The notes below the pieces were generated by a model. It was not told where the DNA came from, did no database searches, and saw nothing but the letters and a program-made list of their open reading frames with translations. The translations under genes and the position numbers were made by a program. Source: Mucilaginibacter sp. (GTDB lineage Bacteria; Bacteroidota; Bacteroidia; Sphingobacteriales; Sphingobacteriaceae). From it: DNA of 64,000 nucleotides. Numbering within the stretch: the stretch's first letter is position 1; each line of letters begins with the position of its first letter. Below are positions 34,203-43,536 of the stretch, one piece after another. The stretch is taken from assembly GCF_028288225.1 (NCBI RefSeq), contig NZ_JAQBOC010000033.1:62001-126000 (forward strand), in the 5' to 3' direction.

Positions 34203-35063
34203 TCACATGCCAATATGTACAAAATGATTACGATAATCATTAGGAGAGACCTGTGTGTTTTTTTTAAAAAAATGACTGAACTGATCGGGAGCCAGGAAGT
34301 TAAGCTGAAATGCTATTTCTTTTACCGGCTTTGATGAAAACTGAAGTGAACGCTTGGCTTCTGCGATGAGTTGTCCGTTTATTATATCTTTAGCGCCTTT
34401 TCCGCTGCATCGCCGGCAGAGGTCAGAAAGCTTTCTTGCAGAGATGCCCAGCTGATTGGCAAAGTCAGTAACTTCATGTGTTGTTTGATATTGATTGCTC
34501 ACCAGCTCTAAAAATTGGCGGTATAACTGGTTTTCAAAGCTATCATACCCATTAACTAAAGATGCGTTTACATTGGCGATTTTTATCATAATTATCTTTA
34601 AATAGGCAGCCAGCGCATCTGGTTTGTTAATATAATCTTCTCCAATATATTCAGAATAAAGCACGCGGAACAGTGTATCTAATTCTGAAAAACTTGTTGC
34701 ATCTATAGCTAAATGTTGGTTTGCAGCAGCATTGTTGAACAATACCGCCTTACAATTACTGGCGCTTGCCGGTGTTTTTTCCCAAAAACAATCACCAAAA
34801 CAAAGCTCATAGCCAGAAATAATTGAATGCTGATAAAAAGAATATACCTGCCCTTTTGCTAATAAAAATAATTCATTGCCCGAAACAGGGTACGTTTCGT
34901 CATCGACCAGGATAGAGCCACTTCCATTACTTATCAAAAAAATGCGATTATAAGTGATCCGGCACGGCGACTGGGAGTTAAACTTCTGTTCGTTATAATT
35001 AATAATTGAAAAAGAATCTTTTATTTCTTTATCCAGCGACGTATTTAAAAAACTTTCTTCCAT
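34203..35063 (-). CDS. AraC-family transcriptional regulator
   Basis: A 286-residue regulator with an N-terminal cupin-like sensing part (RIFLISNGSGSILVDDETYPVSGNELF) and a C-terminal AraC HTH pair (VTDFANQLGISARKLSDLCRR and VKEIAFQLNFLAPDQFSHFFKKNTQVSPNDYR). Divergent from the outer-membrane fusion protein at 35274, so it may control that gene; the 44-bp gap to the HD gene downstream allows co-transcription. The ligand is unknown. Confidence 0.92.
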   Translation of the reverse strand: MEESFLNTSLDKEIKDSFSIINYNEQKFNSQSPCRITYNRIFLISNGSGSILVDDETYPVSGNELFLLAKGQVYSFYQHSIISGYELCFGDCFWEKTPASASNCKAVLFNNAAANQHLAIDATSFSELDTLFRVLYSEYIGEDYINKPDALAAYLKIIMIKIANVNASLVNGYDSFENQLYRQFLELVSNQYQTTHEVTDFANQLGISARKLSDLCRRCSGKGAKDIINGQLIAEAKRSLQFSSKPVKEIAFQLNFLAPDQFSHFFKKNTQVSPNDYRNHFVHIGM

Positions 35064-35273
35064 TTTGATATGTTAAAAGTTTACAAAATAACTCATTTTT
35101 AAACTGGCATTCTAAAGTGGGTTATATAACAATCGAAAAATTACCGCTTTTTTACACACTAAAAATTATTGACGTATATTTATTGCTAAGTGATGACACA
35201 GAAAAAATTCAACAGATAACCCCTGATCTTGCTTGGAAACAAACAGCTCATTCGTTACGATTATCGCGCTACT

Positions 35274-37838
35274 ATGAAAAAAAGCTTTACGTTATTATTA
35301 GGTTTATCACTTGCTTATACCGTAAGCCATGCACAACAGGTAAAGAACGACAGCATCCGCATAGCTGTTGAACCTGAATATAACCATGTTAGCAAAACAC
35401 ATCGCTTGTTTTTGGGTGAAAACTACCGGGCCTTATGGGCCGCGCCGGTAAAATTGCGTGTATTCAGGCTGGGAGATGAAAAGGGTGGTTTAAAGATCTT
35501 GCAAAAGGGCGGCGGCTTACAAACCATGTCGTTACGACTGCAGGATTCAACAGGACAGCAATGGGTGTTGCGTACCATCCAGAAATACCCGGAGCGGGGT
35601 CTGCCGCCAAAACTGCGCCCAACAGTAGCTAAAGATATTTTACAGGACCAGGTATCGGCAGCGCATCCTTTTGCTGCGCTTACAGTGCCGCCACTGGCCC
35701 AGGCTTTGGGTATTCCGCATTCAAACCCGCAGATAGTGTATGTAAAAGATGATCCGGCATTGGGAAAGTATGCTAAAGATTTTGCCAATAAAGTTTTTTT
35801 GTTTGAGGAGCGTGAACCACTGGATGCTGATAAGACCGATAATACAGAAAAGGTGCAGCGCAAGCTAAAGGAAGATAATGATAACCGTGTTGATCAAAAA
35901 ACAGTACTGAAAGCACGCCTGCTGGATATGGTGCTTGGCGACTGGGACCGTCATGAAGACCAATGGCGTTGGGAGAAAATAGACGAAAAAAAAGGGAATC
36001 TGTATGAACCGGTACCACGCGACCGTGACCAGGTATATTATAGAACATCAGGCGTGTTCCCGTGGATAGTATCACACCAATGGCTAAAATCAAAGTTCCA
36101 GGGGTATGGTGATGAGATAAGGGACATTGATGGCTGGAACTTTAATGCGCGATATTTCGATCGCTATTTTTTAAACCAGTTGAGTGAGGATGACTGGCGG
36201 CAACAGATAACCTATGTTCAAAAAACACTGACTGACAGTTTGATAACTGCAGCGATCAAATTGATGCCCGATCCAATTTTTAAACTTTCAGGCAACCAGA
36301 TAATTACCAAAATGAAAGCCAGGCGTAATAACCTGATGAAGCAGGCATTGGAATATTATCGTTTTATTTCCATTTATGTTGAGGTGCCGGCTACCGATAA
36401 ACGCGATAATTTCAGCATTAATGAGCAAAAAGGCGGAGAACTGGAAGTAACTGTTAAAAAAATAAATAAGGGCGGAGACCTGGATAAAACCACCTATCAC
36501 CGCGTGTTTAAACCCGATATTACCAAAGAGGTGCGACTTTATGGTTTTGATGGCAATGATGTTTTTTCGGTAAGCGGCGACACCCCATCGCCTATAAAAG
36601 TACGGATGATTGGCGGTGCGGGCGTGGATAGTTTTTATGTAGATAAAAAACTGAACAACAGGGGCAAACTGTATGTTTATGATAGGTCGGACTCAACCAA
36701 TATTATTCCTCTATCATCTGAGGCAAGGTTAAGAACCAGCACAGATACAAGTGTAAACAGTTATAACAAAACCAGTTTTAAATATGACCGGTTTGAACCA
36801 ATTGTACTGGCTAATTATAATACAGATATCGGCATTTTGCTGATAGGTGGCTTTTCGTACGAAAAGCATGGCTTCAGGGGTGAGCCGTATTCATTCAGGG
36901 AGGAATTCCTGACCAATTATTCGCTTTCGCGTAAGTCGCTTTTGTTTACCTATATGGCCGATTTTAAAAACGCTATTGGTAATAATGATATCCGCATCAA
37001 CGCGCTGTCACGAGGGCCAAATAACGTGAGTAACTTTTTTGGGATAGGTAACGGAACACCATTTGTAAATGAGGGGGATAAAGATATTAGGTATTACCGC
37101 AACCGCTATGACCTGGTTACTACCGATGTTTCATTATATCACAGATACGGTAACTGGCTTTTAAATGCAGGAATAGGCGGGCAGTTTTATAACAGCAAGG
37201 CGGATAATAATACGCTTAGGTTCCTGAATGATTATGATGCAGCACATCCGGGTGAAGATGTATTTTCTACAAAATGGTCGGCTGGTTTAGTGGCCGGCGC
37301 TGCATATGATACCCGCAATAAAGGTACTATTACCAGCAGCGGTGTTTATTGGAACACCACGGTAACTTCAATGAAAGCACTAAACGGATCGCACAATGCC
37401 TATACGCAGGTGCTATCGGAATTTAGTTTTTATCTTAATCCTGATAGAGATTCTGTACTCATCATCGCTAACCGTACAGGCGGAGGCACTTACTTTGGCA
37501 ATGCCGATTATTTTCAGCAGATCAAACTCGGTGGCCCGCAAACTTTAAGGGGATACCATACCTGGCGGTTTACCGGGCGCAGCATGCTTTACAATAACCT
37601 TGAGTTGCGATTAAAAGTATTGGATTTTACCTCGTACCTGCTACCGGGCAGCGTGGGGATTATCGGGTTTAATGATATCGGCAGGGTATGGTCGGCAACG
37701 GATAGTTCCAACGCCTGGCATGATGGTTATGGCGGCGGTATTTATGTTATCCCGGCCGAGCTGGTACTGATCCAGGCTGCTGTAGGTTTTTCAAAAGAGG
37801 GTTCGTTGCCGTATATATCTGTTGGGTTTAGGTTTTAG
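35274..37838 (+). CDS. Exported kinase-fold-like domain fused to a BamA/Omp85-type barrel
   Basis: An 854-residue outer-membrane protein. The frame opens at 35229, but the ATG at 35274 gives a signal peptide (KKSFTLLLGLSLAYTVSHAQ). Residues about 90-260 carry WVLRTIQKYPERGLPPKL, then LLDMVLGDWDRHEDQW (about 215-231) and PVPRDRDQVYY (about 246-256). The GDWDRHxDxW and DRD motifs resemble the catalytic and metal-binding loops of HipA and Fam20-type kinases, with Lys in IQK as candidate ATP-binding residue. From about residue 520 the protein is barrel-like and ends like Omp85 proteins (IKLGGPQTLRGYHTWRFTGR, GFNDIGRVW, final GFRF). What the N-terminal domain phosphorylates, if anything, is unknown. 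Confidence 0.8.
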   Translation: MKKSFTLLLGLSLAYTVSHAQQVKNDSIRIAVEPEYNHVSKTHRLFLGENYRALWAAPVKLRVFRLGDEKGGLKILQKGGGLQTMSLRLQDSTGQQWVLRTIQKYPERGLPPKLRPTVAKDILQDQVSAAHPFAALTVPPLAQALGIPHSNPQIVYVKDDPALGKYAKDFANKVFLFEEREPLDADKTDNTEKVQRKLKEDNDNRVDQKTVLKARLLDMVLGDWDRHEDQWRWEKIDEKKGNLYEPVPRDRDQVYYRTSGVFPWIVSHQWLKSKFQGYGDEIRDIDGWNFNARYFDRYFLNQLSEDDWRQQITYVQKTLTDSLITAAIKLMPDPIFKLSGNQIITKMKARRNNLMKQALEYYRFISIYVEVPATDKRDNFSINEQKGGELEVTVKKINKGGDLDKTTYHRVFKPDITKEVRLYGFDGNDVFSVSGDTPSPIKVRMIGGAGVDSFYVDKKLNNRGKLYVYDRSDSTNIIPLSSEARLRTSTDTSVNSYNKTSFKYDRFEPIVLANYNTDIGILLIGGFSYEKHGFRGEPYSFREEFLTNYSLSRKSLLFTYMADFKNAIGNNDIRINALSRGPNNVSNFFGIGNGTPFVNEGDKDIRYYRNRYDLVTTDVSLYHRYGNWLLNAGIGGQFYNSKADNNTLRFLNDYDAAHPGEDVFSTKWSAGLVAGAAYDTRNKGTITSSGVYWNTTVTSMKALNGSHNAYTQVLSEFSFYLNPDRDSVLIIANRTGGGTYFGNADYFQQIKLGGPQTLRGYHTWRFTGRSMLYNNLELRLKVLDFTSYLLPGSVGIIGFNDIGRVWSATDSSNAWHDGYGGGIYVIPAELVLIQAAVGFSKEGSLPYISVGFRF

Positions 37839-38054
37839 GAAATTTTTTTTGAACCATGATTGATTGATTTTTGGATTTCCTGATCCTTTAAATTGACGAG
37901 TCGTGGCAATCCTTAAATCTCCTTCTCCCTTATCATCCTCAAAAAAACCATCCCGGTAAGTTTCACCAGTCGGTGTAGATTCATCACCTAATTATTTATA
38001 TTGCATAACGGAAATTTCTTAACCCTATCATTTTAAAACCTGTACGCTAAAAAT

Positions 38055-39554
38055 ATGAGTGGTATTAAAAGAAGAGCATTTATTAAAAACACGCTAATTG
38101 CGGGGGCAGGTGCCGCGTTGGTGCCGCAAGTTTTACAGGCACATGAAACACTAACTCAAAATGCTACCCCGGCTGACAGATCATACCTGGTAACAGGTAA
38201 GAAGGTAATTGTTGCCGGTGCCGGGATTACCGGCTTGTGCTGTGCTTATGAATTAATGAAAAGCGGACATGACGTAACAGTGCTTGAAGCATCGGGCAGG
38301 TATGGTGGTCATGTGTTTACGGGCAGGGATGGCCTTTCGGATGGATTGTATGCTGATTATGGTGCAGACCATATTACCAAACCAGGCTACGAAAAGTTTT
38401 TTGAGTACGGTGATGAGTTTAAGCTGGAGGCAATCCCATATCCAAATGCAGAGGGCTCGGAGGCTGCACATGATGGGAATGCACAAAAAATGATTGGCGG
38501 CAAGTTTTATACTGTTGATATGCTGAGAGATCCTGTTGTACTCACCAAGTTTGGTTTTAATGAAAAAGAGGTAAAATTCCTTTCGCAAAATCCATTTTAT
38601 GCTTTAAGCTCATTATATATTAAGCCTTACACAAGTAAGTTTACAGACCCTTATAAGCCTTTTGGCGTTGGGCTTGACGACCTGGATAAGATCCCTATTG
38701 CGGATGTTTTTAAAAAGGAGGGTGCTTCGGCTGCTGCGCTGAAGTTTTTGGGCGGAGGACATACGTCCGCACTTTATTATTTGTGGCGGGAGGCTATAAT
38801 GGATTTTCGTAGCATTCCGATGTCGGAGGGTGATACATATCATTTAAAAGATGGCAACGAGCAGCTCCCAATGGCCTTTGCCAAACGCCTTGGAGTGCGG
38901 GTTAAACTAAATCATCCTATAACTTCTATTAAGCATGATAAAAATGGCATTGCTGTAAAGTATAAGGCTTTTGGTTTTGACGAAGAAAAGGAAATATCCG
39001 CTGATTTTTTGGTTAACTGCATCACCCTGCCCATTTTTAAAAATATCCCGGTTACACCTGCTTTATCACCCGAAAAACAATACGTAGTGGATAACATGCG
39101 CTACTCATCCCACCCCTTTTATGTGTTTGAGGCCAGCAGCCGGTTTTGGCTTGATGAAGGCATAAAAAGTATCAATATGGAATTTGAGCACCCGGATATA
39201 TCTTCCATATGGGAGGAAACAAATAAGGTGGATACAAAGCGAATTATTTTAAAGGCTTACGGACCGGGCGGCTTAAGTCCACAGCGGGTATTAGCGGCTT
39301 TCAGAGAAGTTTACCCTGGCAAGCATGATACCATTGAGCAAGCCTTAACAAAAGACTGGACAAAAGATAAGTATGCCCCCGCATGTGAAATGGAATCCTT
39401 CCCGATAGGTGAAATGCACAAATTTTGGCCGCAGCTGATGATGCCAGAAGGCAGGATCTATTTTGCCGGCACCTATGCCGACAACATGAGTCGTGGGATG
39501 GAATCATGTATCCGGTCGGCGCAAAGGGTGGTTAAGGAGATAAATGCAGTCTGA
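38055..39554 (+). CDS. Exported FAD-dependent amine oxidase-like protein
   Basis: A 499-residue flavoprotein with a Tat-type leader (SGIKRRAFIKNTLIAGAGAAL) and a Rossmann FAD motif (VIVAGAGITGLCCAYELMKSGHDVTVLEASGRYGGHVFT). The C-terminal FAD-binding block is IYFAGTYADNMSRGMESCIRSAQRV. This is the flavin amine oxidase / protoporphyrinogen-oxidase superfamily. Export through Tat as a folded flavoprotein fits the cytochrome c encoded 98 bp downstream as a possible electron acceptor. The substrate amine or other donor is unknown. Confidence 0.88.
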   Translation: MSGIKRRAFIKNTLIAGAGAALVPQVLQAHETLTQNATPADRSYLVTGKKVIVAGAGITGLCCAYELMKSGHDVTVLEASGRYGGHVFTGRDGLSDGLYADYGADHITKPGYEKFFEYGDEFKLEAIPYPNAEGSEAAHDGNAQKMIGGKFYTVDMLRDPVVLTKFGFNEKEVKFLSQNPFYALSSLYIKPYTSKFTDPYKPFGVGLDDLDKIPIADVFKKEGASAAALKFLGGGHTSALYYLWREAIMDFRSIPMSEGDTYHLKDGNEQLPMAFAKRLGVRVKLNHPITSIKHDKNGIAVKYKAFGFDEEKEISADFLVNCITLPIFKNIPVTPALSPEKQYVVDNMRYSSHPFYVFEASSRFWLDEGIKSINMEFEHPDISSIWEETNKVDTKRIILKAYGPGGLSPQRVLAAFREVYPGKHDTIEQALTKDWTKDKYAPACEMESFPIGEMHKFWPQLMMPEGRIYFAGTYADNMSRGMESCIRSAQRVVKEINAV

Positions 39555-39568
39555 TGTCGGATTTGCTT

Positions 39569-39610
39569 AATGCGGAAGTCGGAATGTTTTTCAATGCGGA
39601 AGTTGGAATG
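39569..39610 (+). repeat. Two 18-bp direct repeats, 24-bp period
   Basis: AATGCGGAAGTCGGAATG at 39569-39586 and the same with one C to T change at 39593-39610, between the oxidase and cytochrome genes. Related CGGAAT pieces continue downstream. Confidence 0.6.
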
Positions 39611-39652
39611 CCGATTTCGGAATTATTTGGTTTTGAATTTTAAAGAACAATA

Positions 39653-40381
39653 ATGAAAAAAGGATCCAAACTGGTCTATTTGAATATTTTAGTTCCGTTA
39701 ACATTATTTGTAGCAATAAATTTTTCTGCAACTTCCATAATCCGGCAGGAAAATCATCTGCCCGTAGTGAAGATCATTAACCCTAAAAACAACAGTACGT
39801 TTGATTGGGATACACAGGTTAATTACGAGATTAGTGTTGCTGACAAAGAAGATGGTGATACAAAATATGATGAGCTAAATGCTAAGGAAGTTTTGCTGGA
39901 AGTAAGATATGCCGGCAATAAAGCCAAAGTGCAGGCTATACTAAATAAAGGAGTTCAAAATGACCCGCCGGGTTTGGCTGTGTTACGAACATCCAATTGT
40001 TTTAATTGTCATAACTTTAATAGCAAGGCTATTGGTCCATCTTTTAACGAGATTGCTGTTAAGTACACTACAACTGCGTCAAATGTTGATCTGCTGGTAA
40101 AACACATCCGGGAAGGCTCAACAGGTATTTGGGGCAAGGAAACTATGCCAACTCACCCGGAACTATCGGCAGAAGAAGTGAAACGTACTGTTCAGTGGAT
40201 CTTTAAATACGCGAAGGATACAGATGTAAGTTATTACGTTGGCACCACGGGTACCTTTCGTACAAAATTATCTGCTGCGGCCGGCAAAAAAGGTGTTTAT
40301 ATGCTTACTGCCAGTTATATGGACCATGGATTGAAAATGGTTAAGCATTTAAAAGGGCAGGATGTAGTGGTATTAAGATAA
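39653..40381 (+). CDS. Periplasmic c-type cytochrome
   Basis: A 242-residue protein with an N-terminal hydrophobic export segment. Residues about 35-100 form a beta-rich domain (VVKIINPKNNSTFDWDTQVNYE, DKEDGD) like those joined to cytochromes in sugar-dehydrogenase-type proteins. Heme is attached at CFNCH (Cys 116, Cys 119, His 120), and Met 165 in ETMPTHPEL is the likely sixth ligand. One heme only. It lies downstream of the Tat-exported amine oxidase and could carry its electrons to the respiratory chain; this pairing is inferred from adjacency. Confidence 0.9.
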   Translation: MKKGSKLVYLNILVPLTLFVAINFSATSIIRQENHLPVVKIINPKNNSTFDWDTQVNYEISVADKEDGDTKYDELNAKEVLLEVRYAGNKAKVQAILNKGVQNDPPGLAVLRTSNCFNCHNFNSKAIGPSFNEIAVKYTTTASNVDLLVKHIREGSTGIWGKETMPTHPELSAEEVKRTVQWIFKYAKDTDVSYYVGTTGTFRTKLSAAAGKKGVYMLTASYMDHGLKMVKHLKGQDVVVLR

Positions 40382-40454
40382 CTCGCGATACGAAAAAAGC
40401 TATTGATGGATTTAAATTTATAAGCGCTATATTTAATTAACCAATTCCTTAGCT

Positions 40455-41225
40455 ATGAAGAAAATATTTTATTGCCTCCCTTTGTTTTTTATAATTAATA
40501 CAGTTTTCGCCCAAAGCTTACTTCCCGGGAAACCGCTTGGCGACCCCGGCAAAATTTTAAAAGATGGTTTAAGCCTGGCCTATTATAACCGGGACTACTT
40601 AAAAACCACTGAGGATTTTACTGCTTTCGATGCCTCGTCAAAAGCAATAAGTAAAAAGAAATTTTTCCAGCTTTTTGCTACTGGCAGCTATCTCCCCATG
40701 CGGCTGTCAGGATCGGGTAATAGTTATCAGCTATATAAGGTAAGCCTTAAAGTAAGAGATCATGTTTGGTCAACGCTCGCATATTATGGAAAAACAGGCT
40801 ATGCGCATTATAAAATGGAAGGCAAAGAGTTTCCGGGTTTAAATTATAAAGATATTAATGGCAAAGTTTATAATCATGAAAATACAAAAGGGAAAATTGT
40901 AGTAATAAAATGCTGGTTTTTACATTGCCAGGCTTGTAATGAAGAGATCCCTGCATTAAACCAAGTTGTTGATCAATATAAAAATCGTAAAGACATAGTT
41001 TTTGTGAGCCTGGCTTTTGATCCTGAAGACAAGCTAAAAGCCTTTATGAAAGCACATGTTTTTAAGTATGCCCTTGTTCATGTTAAAGAATCATATATAG
41101 AAAAAGATCTTGGTACAAATGAATACCCCACCCATTATCTGGTTAATAAACGAGGCCTAATTGCCAAGGTAGTTGGCAATGCGGATGAACTATCCATTGC
41201 GTTAAAAAACGAGGCTTCAAAATAA
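40455..41225 (+). CDS. Exported TlpA-like thioredoxin-fold protein
   Basis: A 256-residue protein with a signal peptide ending NTVFAQ. The C-terminal half (from about residue 125) is a thioredoxin fold with VVIKCWFLHCQACNEEIPALNQ, redox pair Cys 158/Cys 161 (CQAC), FVSLAFDPEDKLKAFM and the cis-Pro context EYPTHYLV. The N-terminal 120 residues are not recognised. Such proteins reduce disulfides in the periplasm, including apocytochrome c, so proximity to the cytochrome gene makes sense. Its stop lies 14 bp from the stop of the convergent lipoprotein gene. Confidence 0.88.
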   Translation: MKKIFYCLPLFFIINTVFAQSLLPGKPLGDPGKILKDGLSLAYYNRDYLKTTEDFTAFDASSKAISKKKFFQLFATGSYLPMRLSGSGNSYQLYKVSLKVRDHVWSTLAYYGKTGYAHYKMEGKEFPGLNYKDINGKVYNHENTKGKIVVIKCWFLHCQACNEEIPALNQVVDQYKNRKDIVFVSLAFDPEDKLKAFMKAHVFKYALVHVKESYIEKDLGTNEYPTHYLVNKRGLIAKVVGNADELSIALKNEASK

Positions 41226-41239
41226 CCAACTGATAATTT

Positions 41240-42229
41240 TTATTGAAGCTTATCGGTCATTTCAAAACGGTCAACTTCTTTTCGGCTCGATGGCTTTTTG
41301 TTAAATGCAGCATAGAACACATATTTTTTATTCTTGTCGAGTCCGGGCATCACTTTGCCTATCACTTTCCTGATCTGCATATTCTCGTTTTTAATTGCAG
41401 TTGTATCTTTTAAATTAATGGCAGATAAGTACTGGACCATAGGGAAACTGCCTTTCTCATCTGTTTGATTAAAGATCCTTATTATCCGGGGTTTTGTAGG
41501 TACGTCCTTAAGAATGAAGGGAAACTTATACTTCTCATTTGCCTCATTTACAATTTGCTCATAAAAGGAGTGAAGATCGGCTTCATCGGGGTATTGCCAT
41601 ATGTCAACCGGCTTGTTACAGATATTAGCTAAAGCTGCGGTATTTACCGCATCAATAAGGGAGCTTTTGCTATAGGCCTCTTTAGCCATTTTAAAAAGCT
41701 CCGGACCGGTTTTCCCATTAACGGTATAAGGCTCAACATCTAATCCGCTGATTTTCCAGCCGTAGTTGAACTTGGAAAAGACAAGACTGATCAAAAATTC
41801 ATTTTCGGAGTTATTGGGCAAAAAGAAAGCTATATACATTTCTTTTTCAGTACCCTTATAAATAAGGCCATAGCTTTTTATTCCGCTGCCGGCCGGGCTT
41901 ATGGTATCAGCATCATGGTATTTATTGATAATATAATATTCGTCGAATAGGTTGTATTTGTAATCATTTAAATGATTGCTTATATGCTCTACTACCCGCT
42001 CTGTGTAAGTGTCTTCCTTCAAGTCCTTCGACATCATAAATTTTAAACGTTTAAAATTATTGACTTTCAGGTATGTTAATGCCTCGTTACTAAGGTCATG
42101 AAGATCCGATCTTATGCCGGTTTCAATTTTTTCGTTCTTCCAGGTTCCGGGCTTGGTTACACAGCTTTGTAAAACAAATAACATCAACAAAAAAACAGGT
42201 AACTTAAGGTAAGGTTTATAGTGCTTCAT
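41240..42229 (-). CDS. Uncharacterised lipoprotein
   Basis: A 329-residue protein with a lipoprotein signal (PVFLLMLFVLQSC, Cys 23). I do not recognise a family. The middle part (residues about 60-170) has the look of a small NTF2-like or DUF3887-type fold with alternating strands (YGLIYKGTEKEMYIAFFLP, EFLISLVFSKFNYGWKISGLDV). No catalytic motif is apparent. It is alone on its strand, convergent with the TlpA-like gene and divergent from the esterase gene. Confidence 0.8.
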   Translation of the reverse strand: MKHYKPYLKLPVFLLMLFVLQSCVTKPGTWKNEKIETGIRSDLHDLSNEALTYLKVNNFKRLKFMMSKDLKEDTYTERVVEHISNHLNDYKYNLFDEYYIINKYHDADTISPAGSGIKSYGLIYKGTEKEMYIAFFLPNNSENEFLISLVFSKFNYGWKISGLDVEPYTVNGKTGPELFKMAKEAYSKSSLIDAVNTAALANICNKPVDIWQYPDEADLHSFYEQIVNEANEKYKFPFILKDVPTKPRIIRIFNQTDEKGSFPMVQYLSAINLKDTTAIKNENMQIRKVIGKVMPGLDKNKKYVFYAAFNKKPSSRKEVDRFEMTDKLQ

Positions 42230-42406
42230 ATTAGGGTCTAAAGATAATAGTCTGCAGCCAATTTGCGATTATTTGAAACGTATATAATAGAAGGAATTGA
42301 TATTTGTCAACCTTTTAAGGGTATCTGACGTAAGGTAAGAGTCCGCGGTTTTAAAAATAAATTTTTTAGTTCAGAACATAAGCTCCTTGATCAAGGTTAA
42401 ACCCTT

Positions 42407-42964
42407 ATGCAAAATATTTTGTTTTTTGGCGATAGCCTTACCGCCGGCTATGGTCTGCGCAATGCAGCAATAGAATCGTTCCCGGCGCTTATTGGGCAAA
42501 AAATTGAAGCGGCAAAGCTTGATTATAAAATTATAAATGCTGGCTTAAACGGTGACGCATCTGCAGGCGGTCTGCGGAGAATTGATTACTGGCTGAGCCA
42601 GCCAGTAAGTATTTTTGTGCTTGAATTGGGCATTAATGATATTATTCGTGGTATAGCACCGTCAACAACTTTAAAAAACTTACAGGCAATAGCAGATAAA
42701 GTTAAGGCCAAGTATCCGCAGGTTAAAATTGCCTTAATGGGGATGCAAATTCCGGCTTTTATCCATAGTCCGGTGGCAACACAGTTTAGAGATCTTTTCC
42801 ATAGCCTGGCAAATTCCAATAAAATGAGTCTTGTGCCTTCCTTTTTGGATGGTGTCGCCGGAAAGCTCAACCTAAACCTGTCCGACCGCCTGCACCCCAA
42901 TGCCGAAGGCTATAAGGTTATTGCAGACAATGTATGGCCGGTTATTCAAAAATTTATGATATAA
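42407..42964 (+). CDS. TesA-like SGNH arylesterase/lysophospholipase
   Basis: A 185-residue SGNH hydrolase. Block I is FFGDSLTAGYGL (nucleophile Ser 10), block II has the Gly in NAGLNGDASAGG, block III is ELGINDIIRG (Asn), and block V is SDRLHPNAEGY (catalytic Asp and His). Size and motifs match TesA-type esterases. No signal peptide is seen, unlike E. coli TesA, so it may act in the cytoplasm. Unrelated in sequence to the degraded SGNH fragment at 5268. Confidence 0.92.
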   Translation: MQNILFFGDSLTAGYGLRNAAIESFPALIGQKIEAAKLDYKIINAGLNGDASAGGLRRIDYWLSQPVSIFVLELGINDIIRGIAPSTTLKNLQAIADKVKAKYPQVKIALMGMQIPAFIHSPVATQFRDLFHSLANSNKMSLVPSFLDGVAGKLNLNLSDRLHPNAEGYKVIADNVWPVIQKFMI

Positions 42965-43131
42965 ACATGGCACAAACACACCGCTATAAAGGCATTATAG
43001 CACTTCTACTGACGTAGATTTTGTTGCTATTTTTGATAAAATCAAAAAGTTATGGAAAGCAAATCACCACAAACGGAACCAGCTAATGAACATTTGGAAA
43101 TCCTTGAAGCCAGGAAGATACTGAATGTAAA

Positions 43132-43479
43132 ATGGTCAAATCTGACGATTCAAAATTTAAAGAGTTCTGCATGAACAATGCAAGTATTGAAGACGTAAGT
43201 GCAACAGGCGTAAAAATAATGGACGCCAATTTAAGCGACCTGGAAATTGAAGGCGCACAACTTGGCGGCGCCTATATCCATAATATCGGAATGCCTCCTG
43301 AAGGTCACCCCGCTTATGACCCTGCCGCCAAACAAAGGCCCTTAAAGTTTGAGAATTGCGATCTTAATGGCAGCAACATAATAAATTGTGATCTCAGCAA
43401 TGTAAATATTACCGAGTGTAATTTAACGGGAATGAAGATAAACGGGATTTTGGTGGAAGATCTGCTGAAAAAGATTTGA
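43132..43479 (+). CDS. Pentapeptide-repeat protein
   Basis: A 115-residue protein built largely of A(D/N)LxX-like five-residue repeats: NASIEDVSATGVKIMDANLS, DLEIEGAQLGGAYI and, after a Pro-rich break (GMPPEGHPAYDPAAKQRP), FENCDLNGSNIINCDLSNVN. These form a right-handed beta-helix. Function unknown. The N-terminus is short, and a different frame starting at 43052 (ATGGAAAGC) runs 40 codons and overlaps it, so either a small upstream ORF or a frameshifted original start is possible. Confidence 0.75.
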   Translation: MVKSDDSKFKEFCMNNASIEDVSATGVKIMDANLSDLEIEGAQLGGAYIHNIGMPPEGHPAYDPAAKQRPLKFENCDLNGSNIINCDLSNVNITECNLTGMKINGILVEDLLKKI

Positions 43480-43536
43480 ACCAGAATTTCACAAGGTTAA
43501 AGTTTTAAACTTTAAAGCTATATCCAAACGATCCGA

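Noticed and set aside
42042..42055. TTTTAAACGTTTAAAA-like palindrome inside the lipoprotein gene
   Set aside because: It resembles the LacI site only in AAACGTTT, is coding, and lacks the C/G at the outer positions.
43515..43530. Palindrome near the end of the pentapeptide gene (TTAAAGTTTTAAACTTTAA, 43497 on)
   Set aside because: The centre leaves a one-base loop, it is A/T-only and has no T run, so it cannot serve as an intrinsic terminator.
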